The notes under the pieces were generated by a model that was not told where the DNA came from, made no database searches, and worked only from the letters and a program-made list of their open reading frames with translations. From positions 1-64,000 of the forward strand of contig JARUKX010000017.1 in NCBI GenBank assembly GCA_029688825.1: a DNA stretch of 64,000 nucleotides. Reading direction: 5' to 3'. The first letter of the stretch is position 1. Each line of letters begins with the position of its first letter. The translations under genes were made by a program, and so were the position numbers. The DNA comes from Haloarculaceae archaeon H-GB1-1 (GTDB taxonomy: Archaea; Halobacteriota; Halobacteria; Halobacteriales; Haloarculaceae). Shown here piece by piece: positions 8,919 through 17,104 of this stretch.

Positions 8919-9340
8919 TTTCACATCACCATCTTTCAGAGGCACTGTGCTCGTCTGGCTCAGGAAGCGAATCAGATGAGAATCGCGATGAACGCGTTTC
9001 GGACATATGCACGATGAAAGAAGCAAGCCGGTGGACGGTTGTGCTCTCCTGGTTAGTCAGTGAGCCCGTTCCAATTGACGTTGCAGCGAGCGTGAACAGG
9101 GAAACCATATACGTAGCCAAACCACGATAAGATAAATATCCACCGTATTTGCGAACGATTCAGTAGTCAGCAGGAAGATTGTTTTCTATTCGTTCTATTC
9201 GCGTCTCAAGGACTCTACTACGGCTATAGCGAGGATTCGGGCTATAAGATTCTGATCAGAGTCGGAAACCAGGCCGTGAGTCAATCAGACGCCTAACGAT
9301 AACTTAAAAGGCTATACGGAGTCAATCTTGTGTTATAAAT
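8919..9340. promoter_or_regulatory. divergent promoter region between zinc-ribbon gene and Lrp-RCK gene
   Basis: This 422-base gap separates two divergent genes. It contains a minus-strand TATA-like ATATTTATC at about 9130-9138 and a plus-strand CTTAAAAG at 9303-9310 about 35 bases before the Lrp gene. Three direct copies of GGCTATA lie at 9222-9228, 9240-9246 and 9310-9316. They could be regulator binding sites, perhaps for the Lrp protein itself. No convincing gene is present. Confidence 0.4.
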
Positions 9341-10084
9341 ATGCCCCTTCAGATCGATACTGTCGACGAACGGATTCTGTATTATCTGTCGCAGGAGGCC
9401 CGTCACACATCTGCACCCGATATTGCGGAGAAAGTCGACGTCTCAGCACCGACCGTACGGAATCGAATTCGCCGACTCGAGGAAGCGGGCGTAATCCGAG
9501 GGTATCATGCCGATATTAATTATCAGAAGGTTGGTGGACGGCTCACAAACCATTATGTCTGCAGTACAGGATCTCGTGACCGCGAGGAGATGGCCCAACG
9601 GGTCCTCGATGTTCCGGGCGTAATAAACGTCCGAGAGATTATGTCCGGCAAAGGTGATCTCCGGATTACGGTCGTCGGGACGGACACCGACGATCTCACA
9701 CGAATCGCACAGGGGATTACATCACTCGGTATCGAGATCGACGACGAAGATCTAATACATCGCGAGTATTTCCGCCCCTATGCCCCATTCGGTCCCCGTG
9801 ATGAAGAGCTGGCTTCACCAGTCACTGGTGTTGCAGGACTTGCTGGCGACGCAGATGTCATTGAGGTTATTGTGAGAGAAGAAGCGCCAGTCGCCGGGAA
9901 AACGCTCCAAGAAGCAAACGAAGAGGGACTGATCCCCTCTGATGTGCTGGTCGTCAGAATCAATCGTGATGAGGGAACCATTACCCCAACTGGGCAGACG
10001 CTAATCCAAGAGAGCGACTTCGTTACGATTCATTCCAGATCGGGTGTGACTGAAGAGACGCTGGGAGCGTTTACTGGAGAGTAG
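9341..10084 (+). CDS. Lrp/AsnC-type transcription regulator fused to an RCK_C (TrkA-C) domain
   Basis: A 247-residue protein. Residues 1-60 are the Lrp helix-turn-helix (LDERILYYLSQEARHTSAPDIAEKVDVSAPTVRNRIRRLEEAGVI, given here by position 4-49). Residues about 65-150 are an AsnC-like ligand-binding part (VINVREIMSGKGDLRITVVG). From about residue 165 an RCK_C domain follows, closely matching the C-terminal domain of the nearby TrkA: APVAGKTLQEANEEGLI against APIAGKTLQEATQAGLV. It therefore probably senses the same small ligand as the transporters and controls the divergent UspA/permease/Trk genes. The ligand is inferred, not seen. Confidence 0.88.
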   Translation: MPLQIDTVDERILYYLSQEARHTSAPDIAEKVDVSAPTVRNRIRRLEEAGVIRGYHADINYQKVGGRLTNHYVCSTGSRDREEMAQRVLDVPGVINVREIMSGKGDLRITVVGTDTDDLTRIAQGITSLGIEIDDEDLIHREYFRPYAPFGPRDEELASPVTGVAGLAGDADVIEVIVREEAPVAGKTLQEANEEGLIPSDVLVVRINRDEGTITPTGQTLIQESDFVTIHSRSGVTEETLGAFTGE

Positions 10085-10231
10085 TCAGAATTTGTAGCAG
10101 GCGATATCTTCAGCACCGCAGTTCGAGCACTCGTCAGCGTCCTCTGAGAGGCTCTGTCCACAGTTCCGACACTCCCATAGGGTCGACGAATCTCCTTCAA
10201 CAAGCTTTCGAAGCGTGCTCAAGAGATCCAT
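10085..10231 (-). CDS. small zinc-ribbon protein
   Basis: A 48-residue protein starting MDLLSTLRKL and ending in a double CxxC zinc ribbon (CRNCGQ, then CSNCG, spaced by 12 residues). It is convergent with the Lrp-RCK gene, with stop codons directly abutting (10084/10085). The ATG at 10231 is preferred to one 17 codons upstream because the protein from there resembles other short haloarchaeal zinc-ribbon proteins. Function unknown. Confidence 0.55.
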   Translation of the reverse strand: MDLLSTLRKLVEGDSSTLWECRNCGQSLSEDADECSNCGAEDIACYKF

Positions 10232-10282
10232 AGATAACGAATCGAGGTCCGCCCTGTTGATAAGACCATCCCTCAAAAGCAC

Positions 10283-11030
10283 AACCGAGCAACCATAGGA
10301 TACCGAGTTAGTTCGCTACTATAGTCGACAAAGGTTTTGAGAACGCCGGGTACGAAGCCCAGCAATTCCCAGAACCGGGCTAGTGAGCTTCAAGCGAGGA
10401 CTAACCGATTCAAATCGGCATACGTAGACACTCCAGCGCTCATAAGACGAAACATGGAGCTACATTAGAGACTCGGTGAACCGCCTGTCGTCGCACTGCT
10501 CTTCGATAGGGGAAGCTGGTGATCTCCGGTGGGAAACAACTTGACGATACGGGACTGGCTCTCTCTGTAATCGTGGATCGGCTGACCAGCCTCTGTTTAC
10601 TGGATTGACACGCTGCTGTCTAACCCTGTAGAGGAATCAGCAATCAAACACCTAGTCAGGCCGATGCTTCTCGACGACGATCCTCGACGGCTTCGTGGAG
10701 GGGGCAGTCGTCGGCGATGACGTCGTCGATCCGTTCGAGGATCTCCTGCCCCTCCCAGGCCTGCGCGACGTGTTCGAACCGAGTACCATCGACGCGTCGC
10801 GGCCGTCAAGTGTCGCTGGCCGGGGTTCGGCAAGGCTAATAGAACGAAGAGGAACTGACGAAGGCGGTCAAGGAAACGACGGCGCCTGAAAGCTCCCTAC
10901 CACAAGGCCGCCATACTGCACGAAGAGGGTCAGCAGTTACTGACCGAAATCCGGGATCTGCTCCATGACGACGAAGGTGAGATCATTGAAATCGAGTGAC
11001 GGCCGAGAGTAATATTGGATGATAGACGGT
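10283..11030. pseudogene. gene-debris region left of the IS element
   Basis: No intact gene is present in these 748 bases. Two protein-like fragments are visible. On the minus strand, 10656-10806 encodes a 49-residue tail with the segment RFEHVAQAWEGQEILERID and a stop at 10656. On the plus strand, about 10903-11000 encodes YHKAAILHEEGQQLLTEIRD and continues to a TGA at 10998-11000. Neither has a plausible start. They look like the ends of two genes cut by past rearrangement next to the adjacent transposon. I do not recognise their families. Confidence 0.5.
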
Positions 11031-11071
11031 TTAACCAACAAAGACACACCCGACAGCCAATTGTTGGTTAA
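11031..11071. repeat. inverted repeat TTAACCAACA-N21-TGTTGGTTAA (site A)
   Basis: Perfect 10-base arms at 11031-11040 and 11062-11071 separated by 21 bases. It lies at the left end of the IS1595-type element. Four further copies occur at 12131, 19805, 21414 and 38158. Confidence 0.85.
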
Positions 11072-11083
11072 CAGTCTGCGCTC

Positions 11084-12061
11084 TTATGTAGAATTGCGGA
11101 AAGCCCCGATAACGAGACAGTCAATGATTGTCTCGACGGATTCACCGGAGAGGGTGAGTGAGCGAACGATGCCGAAGGTGTGAGCGGCCTGCTCCAAGCC
11201 CTGCTTGGACAGGCCGCGGAACTTCCGCAACCACGGCTGGACGAGCGAAAACAGACACTCAGCCTGGTTAATATGGATGCTGTCGGGCGATACGTACCTT
11301 TCCTTATGCACGACCGTTCGGTGGTCAAAATTCATCTCTCGGTAGGCTTGGAGGCCGTCGGTCCAGACCTCTCCCAGCCGCTGGGAGAGATCTTCAGCCT
11401 CCTGAATTACTGGCTCAAGATCGCCTTCGTAGTCGATGCCGAACTGGCCGCGGATCACGCGAAGCGAGTCGCGGCACGCCGCGACGAGCGTCAGCTGATC
11501 ACCATGCCGTCCTCGCCAGCGTGAGCGCCCTCTCCGGGATGACCCGCCGCGATAACGGCTGTTCCGGGGCGGCTCTTGACCTTTGTAGCCCGAACAGACT
11601 CTCCCAGACTCGTCGACTTGCGTCGGGCCATCGATGGTCTGGTCAAGCAGCTTCCAGACGACGGGGAAGCCGCGATGGATCGCGGCTTCCACCTCCCGAA
11701 TCGCCGTGTGAACGGTTTTGTAGGCTCGACCGAGCAACGGCGCGATCTGGTTGATACTGAGCAACGTATCGGCGTAGAGGGTGAACGCGAGAAGTCCCTC
11801 GCCGCAGGTGAGGTGCTTCTCGTGAAATGGCGTTCCGTAGGTGTAGACCGGCTTGAAGTTGCAGTCTCGGCACCACACGCGGTCGATATTCGGCCACGCT
11901 TGAACGGCGTTGTGCCCGCACCGTGGACAAGATGTGTTCTTCCAGTATTCCTTGAGTCGCCGCTCGATGCGGGCATCGAGCGGCTCCGTGTCGATCTCGA
12001 CGACGCCCAGCTCGATCAGCTCTCGAAACATCGCTCCGAACGCTGGCTGAGCAGAAGACAT
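11084..12061 (-). CDS. IS1595 family transposase
   Basis: A 325-residue transposase. The N-terminal third has a zinc ribbon (CPRCG at about 45, then CRDC near 64), typical of the IS1595 family. The catalytic region shows acidic positions in TQVDESG (about 167), EVWTDGLQAY (about 236) and INQAECLFSLVQPWLRKFRG (about 275-294), fitting a DDE/DDN-type fold. The frame is intact, so the element may still be active. It is read leftwards; the stop lies 53 bases from the outer left palindrome. Confidence 0.85.
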   Translation of the reverse strand: MSSAQPAFGAMFRELIELGVVEIDTEPLDARIERRLKEYWKNTSCPRCGHNAVQAWPNIDRVWCRDCNFKPVYTYGTPFHEKHLTCGEGLLAFTLYADTLLSINQIAPLLGRAYKTVHTAIREVEAAIHRGFPVVWKLLDQTIDGPTQVDESGRVCSGYKGQEPPRNSRYRGGSSRRGRSRWRGRHGDQLTLVAACRDSLRVIRGQFGIDYEGDLEPVIQEAEDLSQRLGEVWTDGLQAYREMNFDHRTVVHKERYVSPDSIHINQAECLFSLVQPWLRKFRGLSKQGLEQAAHTFGIVRSLTLSGESVETIIDCLVIGAFRNST

Positions 12062-12130
12062 ACTTCCAAATTATGGCTGGCTCAGTGTAACTACAGGGTC
12101 TTTCCGTAGCTCTACACAAGAGCGGAGTGA

Positions 12131-12171
12131 TTAACCAACACTAACTCGTTCATATAGTGATTGTTGGTTAA
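12131..12171. repeat. inverted repeat TTAACCAACA-N21-TGTTGGTTAA (site B)
   Basis: Perfect 10-base arms at 12131-12140 and 12162-12171 with a 21-base spacer whose sequence is unrelated to that of site A. It is at the right end of the IS1595-type element. Confidence 0.85.
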
Positions 12172-12589
12172 TGTGAAGGAAGAGGTCCCCGCCCAGCCAC
12201 TAATCTTAATACTAAGATTAATCTTGGCGAGCTTCTGTCGATCGTCGCTATCCTTCCCCACGGGCAACGAATGTCTGTATTAGAATGCTCTGACGGGGCG
12301 TTCTATAATCGTGACTGTGGGCTTGGTAAGAAGCATTAATGTTAAGATTAGAATTAAGTCCATCTCTCCATCTGTATCCCCACTGCAAGGCGCTACGGAG
12401 ATGGTAGCTGAAAGCTACCGTGGTACTCAGAGTACAACAACTGGGAAGGCATCGTGATGTCTGCTCCAGTGAACCGGCGCTCACAGCCATTCGACACCGC
12501 GTCAAACAAGTCGTACGGATCCAGCGTTCCGAACAGTAGCCGACCGAGGCAGCGTGAAACCGATCGTCCCGAATACCGCCTACGAACTA
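12172..12589. other. non-coding gap with AT-rich palindromes
   Basis: No credible gene is seen in these 418 bases. Two AT-rich elements stand out: TAATCTTA-atac-TAAGATTA at 12201-12220, and TTAATGTTAAGATTAG at 12336-12351 followed by AATTAAG. They belong to a palindrome family that recurs at 13973, 14126, 19902 and 20885. Confidence 0.5.
12201..12220. repeat. AT-rich palindrome (TAATCTTA/TAAGATTA family)
   Basis: Perfect 8-base inverted arms, 12201-12208 and 12213-12220, with a four-base centre. It lies downstream of the winged-helix gene and right of the IS element. It could be a protein-binding site of the island, either operator or centromere-like. Confidence 0.6.
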
Positions 12590-13066
12590 CTAGGGAGCCT
12601 CAGCCGCTTCCAGATCCGGTTCATCGAATTCGAGCGCCTCTCGAACGGCGTCGGGGAGCGTCGGCCGTGGTGCGGCCTCGTGGCGTCGCACCCGCTCGGA
12701 CTTCTCGGTCTCTTCGTAGACCGCGCGTGCAACCGGGACGCCCCGCAGGAAGTTGTGCTCGTAGAGGATCTCGACGCCGCGCTCGGTCAGCCCCCAAAAT
12801 TTCGACGGTAGATCTCGCGTCGATGCGTTGGGTTCGTGCACGTAGACGTCGAGAATTCCTGCCTCCTGCAGCGTCTCGAGCTGGTCGAGGATGGCGGCCT
12901 CGTTCTTCGGGATCATGTAGTCGAGCTCGGCCAGCGACGTGAGGTGTGCCGGGTGGCCGAGGATCAGCTGCAGGACGAGATGGCGCGTCTCCTGAGAGAG
13001 CAGCTCACGCATCCGCTGCTGCTCTGCAAAGGGATCCTCGAACCCCTCCGGAGCCGTGTCGCTCAT
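12590..13066 (-). CDS. winged-helix transcription regulator
   Basis: A 158-residue acidic protein beginning MSDTAPEGFEDPFAEQQRM (ATG at 13066; the longer frame from 13117 has an uncharged, Cys-containing prefix and is less likely). Residues about 20-100 match the haloarchaeal ArsR-like winged-helix pattern: LLSQETRHLVLQLILGHP, then ELDYMIPKNEAAILDQLETL and a wing ending in LPSKFWGLTERG. It is a paralogue of the protein at 21870-22286. It probably represses genes of this island; neighbouring palindromes are candidate targets. It is divergent from the 259-aa protein gene at 13182. Confidence 0.8.
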   Translation of the reverse strand: MSDTAPEGFEDPFAEQQRMRELLSQETRHLVLQLILGHPAHLTSLAELDYMIPKNEAAILDQLETLQEAGILDVYVHEPNASTRDLPSKFWGLTERGVEILYEHNFLRGVPVARAVYEETEKSERVRRHEAAPRPTLPDAVREALEFDEPDLEAAEAP

Positions 13067-13181
13067 ACAGTACAGTAGCGCGCTCGACTGCATAACGGTT
13101 TGGGTTAAACAAGTCAATAGATTCGCCGATGAACTGAGTTAGTTAGAAACGTCTATCACCCAGCCAGTACTGCTCCTCCCT

Positions 13182-13961
13182 ATGAGCGCGCCATCCGTTC
13201 CGCCGAACTCGGGTGAAATCATGGAAGCCGTCCAGCAGGCCTTACGCGGGCTCGACGTCGGCTCGACTGAAGCTGTCCGAATTCTCTCGTGGGCAAACAG
13301 TGAGACGCCGGCGATCTACGACCGGGATCAAACCGCGTATCTCGTCCTCGGGAGTTACCGTGATCCGTATCTCCGCCGAGTCCGAGCAGTCAGCGACCGT
13401 CTCAACCGCCGATACGGAACGTACGCGTTTCTGATCGGAGACCTCTCGGACATCGACCTTCCTCGACTCTCGGAGTTTCGCGTGAAGTTCCATATCACGG
13501 CGACGCTCAGTGATTACGTCGCTGCCGTGTTCGAGCAGGATGCGGGCGGGGAAATCAACGAACTCGGCAAGCTTGGCGAAACCGAGTACTTCGAGAAGTC
13601 GTATGCCCTCCCGCGCGCCTACCAGTGGGAAACAGAAGGTCATCTCAGCGATGAACGCGATGTAATTGCTGCTGCCGCGCAACTCATGGCTGCCACCGAT
13701 ATCGACGATGAGAGCAAAGCTGCGGAACTCGACGCGCTTGTCAACCGTGCGAACCAGGCTGGGATCGACATCTCAGTCGATGAGGTGACAACCACGCTCG
13801 AGGAAGATGATTTCGAGGTCCCCTCGTACAGCTGGGTGCACCTGAACGACTTCCGGCTCTTCGAACTCCACGGACGATGCTATCCCTGGACAACAGAGGA
13901 CGAGTTGCTCGAGGCCACCGACGATCTTCCAGGTTCACCGAGGCCAGAGTGGGAGCAGTAG
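13182..13961 (+). CDS. conserved hypothetical protein, possible Rossmann-like (nucleoside-hydrolase/TIR-like) N-terminal half
   Basis: A 259-residue acidic protein of no firmly recognised family. The first half alternates strands and helices: AYLVLGSYRDPYLRRVRAVS, then YAFLIGDLSDIDLPRL, ATLSDYVAAVFE and DAGGEINELGKL. The last two resemble the S-D-x-V and GG-x-x-x-E-L-G positions of nucleoside 2-deoxyribosyltransferase/TIR-like folds, so a nucleotide-cleaving domain is possible but unproven. The C-terminal part is very acidic. It stands alone between a divergent regulator and the convergent helicase-nuclease genes. Homologues would be expected on other haloarchaeal plasmids; I cannot test this. 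Confidence 0.6.
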   Translation: MSAPSVPPNSGEIMEAVQQALRGLDVGSTEAVRILSWANSETPAIYDRDQTAYLVLGSYRDPYLRRVRAVSDRLNRRYGTYAFLIGDLSDIDLPRLSEFRVKFHITATLSDYVAAVFEQDAGGEINELGKLGETEYFEKSYALPRAYQWETEGHLSDERDVIAAAAQLMAATDIDDESKAAELDALVNRANQAGIDISVDEVTTTLEEDDFEVPSYSWVHLNDFRLFELHGRCYPWTTEDELLEATDDLPGSPRPEWEQ

Positions 13962-13972
13962 CTGAGCCGAGA

Positions 13973-14003
13973 TAAGATTAAGACTAATCTTGAGATTAGT
14001 ATT
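13973..14003. repeat. AT-rich palindrome after the 259-aa gene
   Basis: TAAGATTA-agac-TAATCTT at 13973-13991 is followed by GAGATTAGTATTAG, a second half-site. It lies just downstream of the stop at 13961 and could act as binding site or terminator-like element; it lacks a T-run. Confidence 0.5.
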
Positions 14004-14125
14004 AGTGCATCTGACCGTCGCCGTAGCCGATCAGCTACCGACCTAGTCAAACATGCAGTTGATCCGACTGGGTTATCAGCCTCTAATAGGTCGAGGACGT
14101 TCATAGCTTGAACCTGGAGAGGGCT

Positions 14126-14147
14126 TAATCTTAATATTAAGATTAAA
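14126..14147. repeat. 22-base perfect AT-rich palindrome
   Basis: The 22 bases at 14126-14147 form a perfect palindrome whose central 20 are TAATCTTAATATTAAGATTA. It sits in the gap between the convergent 259-aa gene and the helicase-nuclease gene, so it is not a promoter operator for either. This placement favours a structural or partition-type binding site. Confidence 0.7.
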
Positions 14148-14218
14148 CCATCAAAAATCCGCTGCAAGAGGGGTGATGGTACCGATTCTAAGTATCGACT
14201 AGAGACAAAAGCTCCGAT

Positions 14219-17104
14219 CTATGGAGTTGCTTGGAACGACTCGACTTCCGAGACCATCTTCACAACATCGACCAGTTCGTCCTGTGAAAGTGGGTCGATC
14301 TCTTCACGAACTCCGTCAGCGGTGTAGAAGATGGACGCCAAGATCTCGCGGTTGGGATACAGCTGCCGCAGCACGTGGTAGTAGACGCTGAGCTGTTTGC
14401 GGTACTCGACTTCCGCGTGTCGACCACGATCTGTCTTGTAGTCGACTACCTCGACGCGGTCGGGCAACACGTGGACGAGGTCGATAATTCCCGATATCAT
14501 CACGCGAGTCCCGTCGACATCCAGCGGGAGGTAGGCGTCCTCCTCAACGAGCAGGTCGCCCGACAGGCCGTCGAGGAACGACATCACGTGCTGCTTATCG
14601 TCCCATCCCGGGTCGTCACGATCCAGTTCGACATCCTCGCCGCGCGCGTACGCTTCCGCGAAGTCATGGACGTCGGTACCGAACGCCTTCCCCATGCCGT
14701 CGTCGATGTCCTCAAAGATGTCCTCGCGCATCAGTGAGTGAGGCGAGTGGCCGACCGGTCCGTCTGGCGTCGGCACGGTGATCAGCAGCTCCGTCTGCTC
14801 GGTGTCGTCGACATTGCCTTCATCGGGATCAATGTCCCACGCTTCGACGTCGACCGGGAGTTCTTCGAGGAACGTGTTCGGCTCCTCCCCAGATGAGAAG
14901 ATTACGTGACTCTCTGCACGCGTAATAGCCACGTAGAGTAGCCGTCGCTCCTCGTCGTACTCCCGTGACAAACACCGGCGAAGGATGTCAGTCCGCCAGT
15001 CATCGTACACGTGAGGAAGGCCGTCGGTCTCGGCGTACCGTTTCCGCTGCCGGAGTCCGACCGGATCCTGGTACGTAATCGTTCCACTGCTCCCGCCCGA
15101 CGGCGGGAACCGCCCACTGTTCATGTTCGCGAGCACGACGATCGGATGTTCGAGCCCCTTCGCCGCGTGAATCGTCTGGACCGTCACCGAATTCGCACCC
15201 GCGTTCGCGTGGACCTCGTGGGTACTCCCGGCCTCGATGCCGCGCTCGATGAACCGGATGAGGTCCCCACGCGTCAGCGTCGTCGCAGTATGCACTGACT
15301 GGATCGTGTGGAGGACGACGTCGGCCGTGGCGCTGTCGTACCCGTACCGCGTGAAGACGCGCTCTGCTACCCCGCCGAGCGTCTCCAAGTCCGCCAGTTC
15401 CTCACGGAACGCACGCATGTTCTCGGGGTACGCCTCGGCCTCCAGGACGTGCTGCATCTCGTCGAGCGTGTACCCGGCCTCCTCGAGGACGACCGCCCAG
15501 CCGCGGTCGGCGTCGGATTCGAGAATCCTGAGCCACGCCAGTAGTAGCTTCGCCTGGGGCGTGCGGAACAGCTCGATCCCGCCCTCGTACGCCATCGGGA
15601 GCCCATACTCGTCGGCAGTCTGCAGCAGATCGCGGCCGAACTCACGGGTCCGTGTGAGGACCGCGACATCTCGATACTCGGGCGTCCGGAGCGACCCGTC
15701 ATCGGCCTCAACCTGGTAGGCGTCGTTGCCGACGATCTCCTGAATCTTCGCGACCACCGACTTGTGTTCGTCCGGGCTGGCGATCGCTTCGATCTGCGTG
15801 TTCTCGTGCTCGGCGTTGGTCGAGAGCGAGACGATTCGATCCTGAACAGCCTCGACATCGACATCGTCCCGGTTCGCTGCCGGGACGAGTAACCCGTGTT
15901 CGGAGAAGTCGAGAATCTCCTGGGTGGAGCGGTAGTTCTCGACGAGTTCGATAGTGTGGATCGGCCGTGTGTCAAAGTTGACCCGTTCGTGGTCGGCGTT
16001 GAGTTCGTCGACGAACCGGTCAAGACGGTCCTCGAAGGCTGTGATGTTCTCGACTTCGGCGTACTGGAACCCGTAGATGCTCTGCTTCCAGTCGCCGACG
16101 ACACAGAGGTTGTTCGTGCCCGCAAGCAGAAGCGTCAGCTTGAACTGGATCTCGCTGGAGTCTTGGAACTCGTCGACCATTGCGTAGTCGAACGCCACCG
16201 ACTCGCGGAGCGCGTGGTCCTCACAGAGCAACACGAACGCAAACAACTGGAGAAACCCGAAGTTCAGGTAGTTCCGCCCGAGCGCGAATTCAAGGTACTC
16301 GTAGTAGACGTCGTGGACGAACTCCTTGAGGCCCCCACGGTCGGCGTCGAACACCATCCGAGCGACGGCGTCCGGTACCCGTTTCGTTCCCCGCCCACGA
16401 ATCTCGGTCTTCTCGGGAGCATCCGGCAGATAGCACTTGTCCTTCCCGTAGCGATTGAGCTTCGAGCGAAGCCGTGACTGCTTGCTCCCACCGTTCCGCG
16501 GCTCGTTTACCTCGTCGAACAGCGATTTAAACGCCTCTAAATCACCGTCGAGATAGCGCTCCCCGTTCCGGTACCAGCCGTCGGCCGTCGGGAACACGCC
16601 CTTCGAGGCGAGCTGGGAGACGAGATCGAGGAGTTCGGTCGGGTCCGAGACAATGCGGAAGTAATCGTCGTACTCGGGATGGTCGTCGTTGAACCGGTCG
16701 ATGAACTCCCCGAATAGGGCTTCCTCGACGAGGTCGTCCTCGATGATGCGCGTGGAGCCCGTGATGCGGTCGTCGATCCCGAGGTGCGTCGGAGCGTCGT
16801 AACCGTGCTCCTGGAGGAGATCGTGGCACAGCGAGTGGAACGTCTGGATTGGCGCGTCAGCGAGATCCCGCATTCCGTACTCGCAGTGACCGACGATCCG
16901 GTCCTTCATCTCGGTCGCGGCGTTGTTCGTAAACGTCACCAGCAGTACGTCCTCGGGGGCGACGTCGTCCTCGTCGACGATGTTCGCGTACCGGCGCGTG
17001 ATAGTGAACGTCTTGCCCGTACCCGCGCCGGCGTCGACGAGGTACAGTCCCTCGGTGTTGTCGATAAGCTCCTGCTGTTGTGGATTCGGGTCAGTCTCAG
17101 TCAT
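14219..17104 (-). CDS. UvrD/Rep-type helicase with C-terminal PD-(D/E)XK nuclease (AddA-like)
   Basis: A 961-residue protein with all major superfamily 1A helicase motifs: Walker A AGAGTGKT (residues 25-32), DEXQ-type motif II VDEFQDSS, motif III VGDWKQSIYGF, motif V TVQTIHAAKGLEH and motif VI LLYVAITRAES. The C-terminal 150 residues form a RecB-family nuclease: GTDVHDFAEAYARGE, then SGIIDLVHVLP and VVDYKTDRG with the catalytic D..D-x-K pattern. It should unwind and degrade DNA ends as the motor subunit of an AddAB-like complex with the next gene. Its ATG overlaps the end of that gene by eight bases, so the two are co-translated. Confidence 0.88.
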   Translation of the reverse strand: MTETDPNPQQQELIDNTEGLYLVDAGAGTGKTFTITRRYANIVDEDDVAPEDVLLVTFTNNAATEMKDRIVGHCEYGMRDLADAPIQTFHSLCHDLLQEHGYDAPTHLGIDDRITGSTRIIEDDLVEEALFGEFIDRFNDDHPEYDDYFRIVSDPTELLDLVSQLASKGVFPTADGWYRNGERYLDGDLEAFKSLFDEVNEPRNGGSKQSRLRSKLNRYGKDKCYLPDAPEKTEIRGRGTKRVPDAVARMVFDADRGGLKEFVHDVYYEYLEFALGRNYLNFGFLQLFAFVLLCEDHALRESVAFDYAMVDEFQDSSEIQFKLTLLLAGTNNLCVVGDWKQSIYGFQYAEVENITAFEDRLDRFVDELNADHERVNFDTRPIHTIELVENYRSTQEILDFSEHGLLVPAANRDDVDVEAVQDRIVSLSTNAEHENTQIEAIASPDEHKSVVAKIQEIVGNDAYQVEADDGSLRTPEYRDVAVLTRTREFGRDLLQTADEYGLPMAYEGGIELFRTPQAKLLLAWLRILESDADRGWAVVLEEAGYTLDEMQHVLEAEAYPENMRAFREELADLETLGGVAERVFTRYGYDSATADVVLHTIQSVHTATTLTRGDLIRFIERGIEAGSTHEVHANAGANSVTVQTIHAAKGLEHPIVVLANMNSGRFPPSGGSSGTITYQDPVGLRQRKRYAETDGLPHVYDDWRTDILRRCLSREYDEERRLLYVAITRAESHVIFSSGEEPNTFLEELPVDVEAWDIDPDEGNVDDTEQTELLITVPTPDGPVGHSPHSLMREDIFEDIDDGMGKAFGTDVHDFAEAYARGEDVELDRDDPGWDDKQHVMSFLDGLSGDLLVEEDAYLPLDVDGTRVMISGIIDLVHVLPDRVEVVDYKTDRGRHAEVEYRKQLSVYYHVLRQLYPNREILASIFYTADGVREEIDPLSQDELVDVVKMVSEVESFQATP

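Larger units (their letters stand above)
11031..12171 (-). mobile_element. IS1595-type insertion sequence
   Basis: The transposase gene is bracketed by imperfect terminal repeats. Reading inward from each end, both contain TTAACCAACAA, a 20-base unconserved stretch, TGTTGGTTAA, 7-8 variable bases, then GCTCTTRTGTAGA and CGGAAAG. The left copy runs 11031-11104, the right copy 12099-12171. I see no convincing 8-base target duplication outside these limits, so the exact ends are uncertain; the inner TGTTGGTTAA could be the true terminus. The nested palindromes match sites found elsewhere in the window. Confidence 0.6.

Noticed and set aside
12454-12942. 162-aa plus-strand frame opposite the winged-helix gene
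   Set aside because: It is Arg/Pro/Ser-rich and antisense to a protein with a clear winged-helix paralogue.
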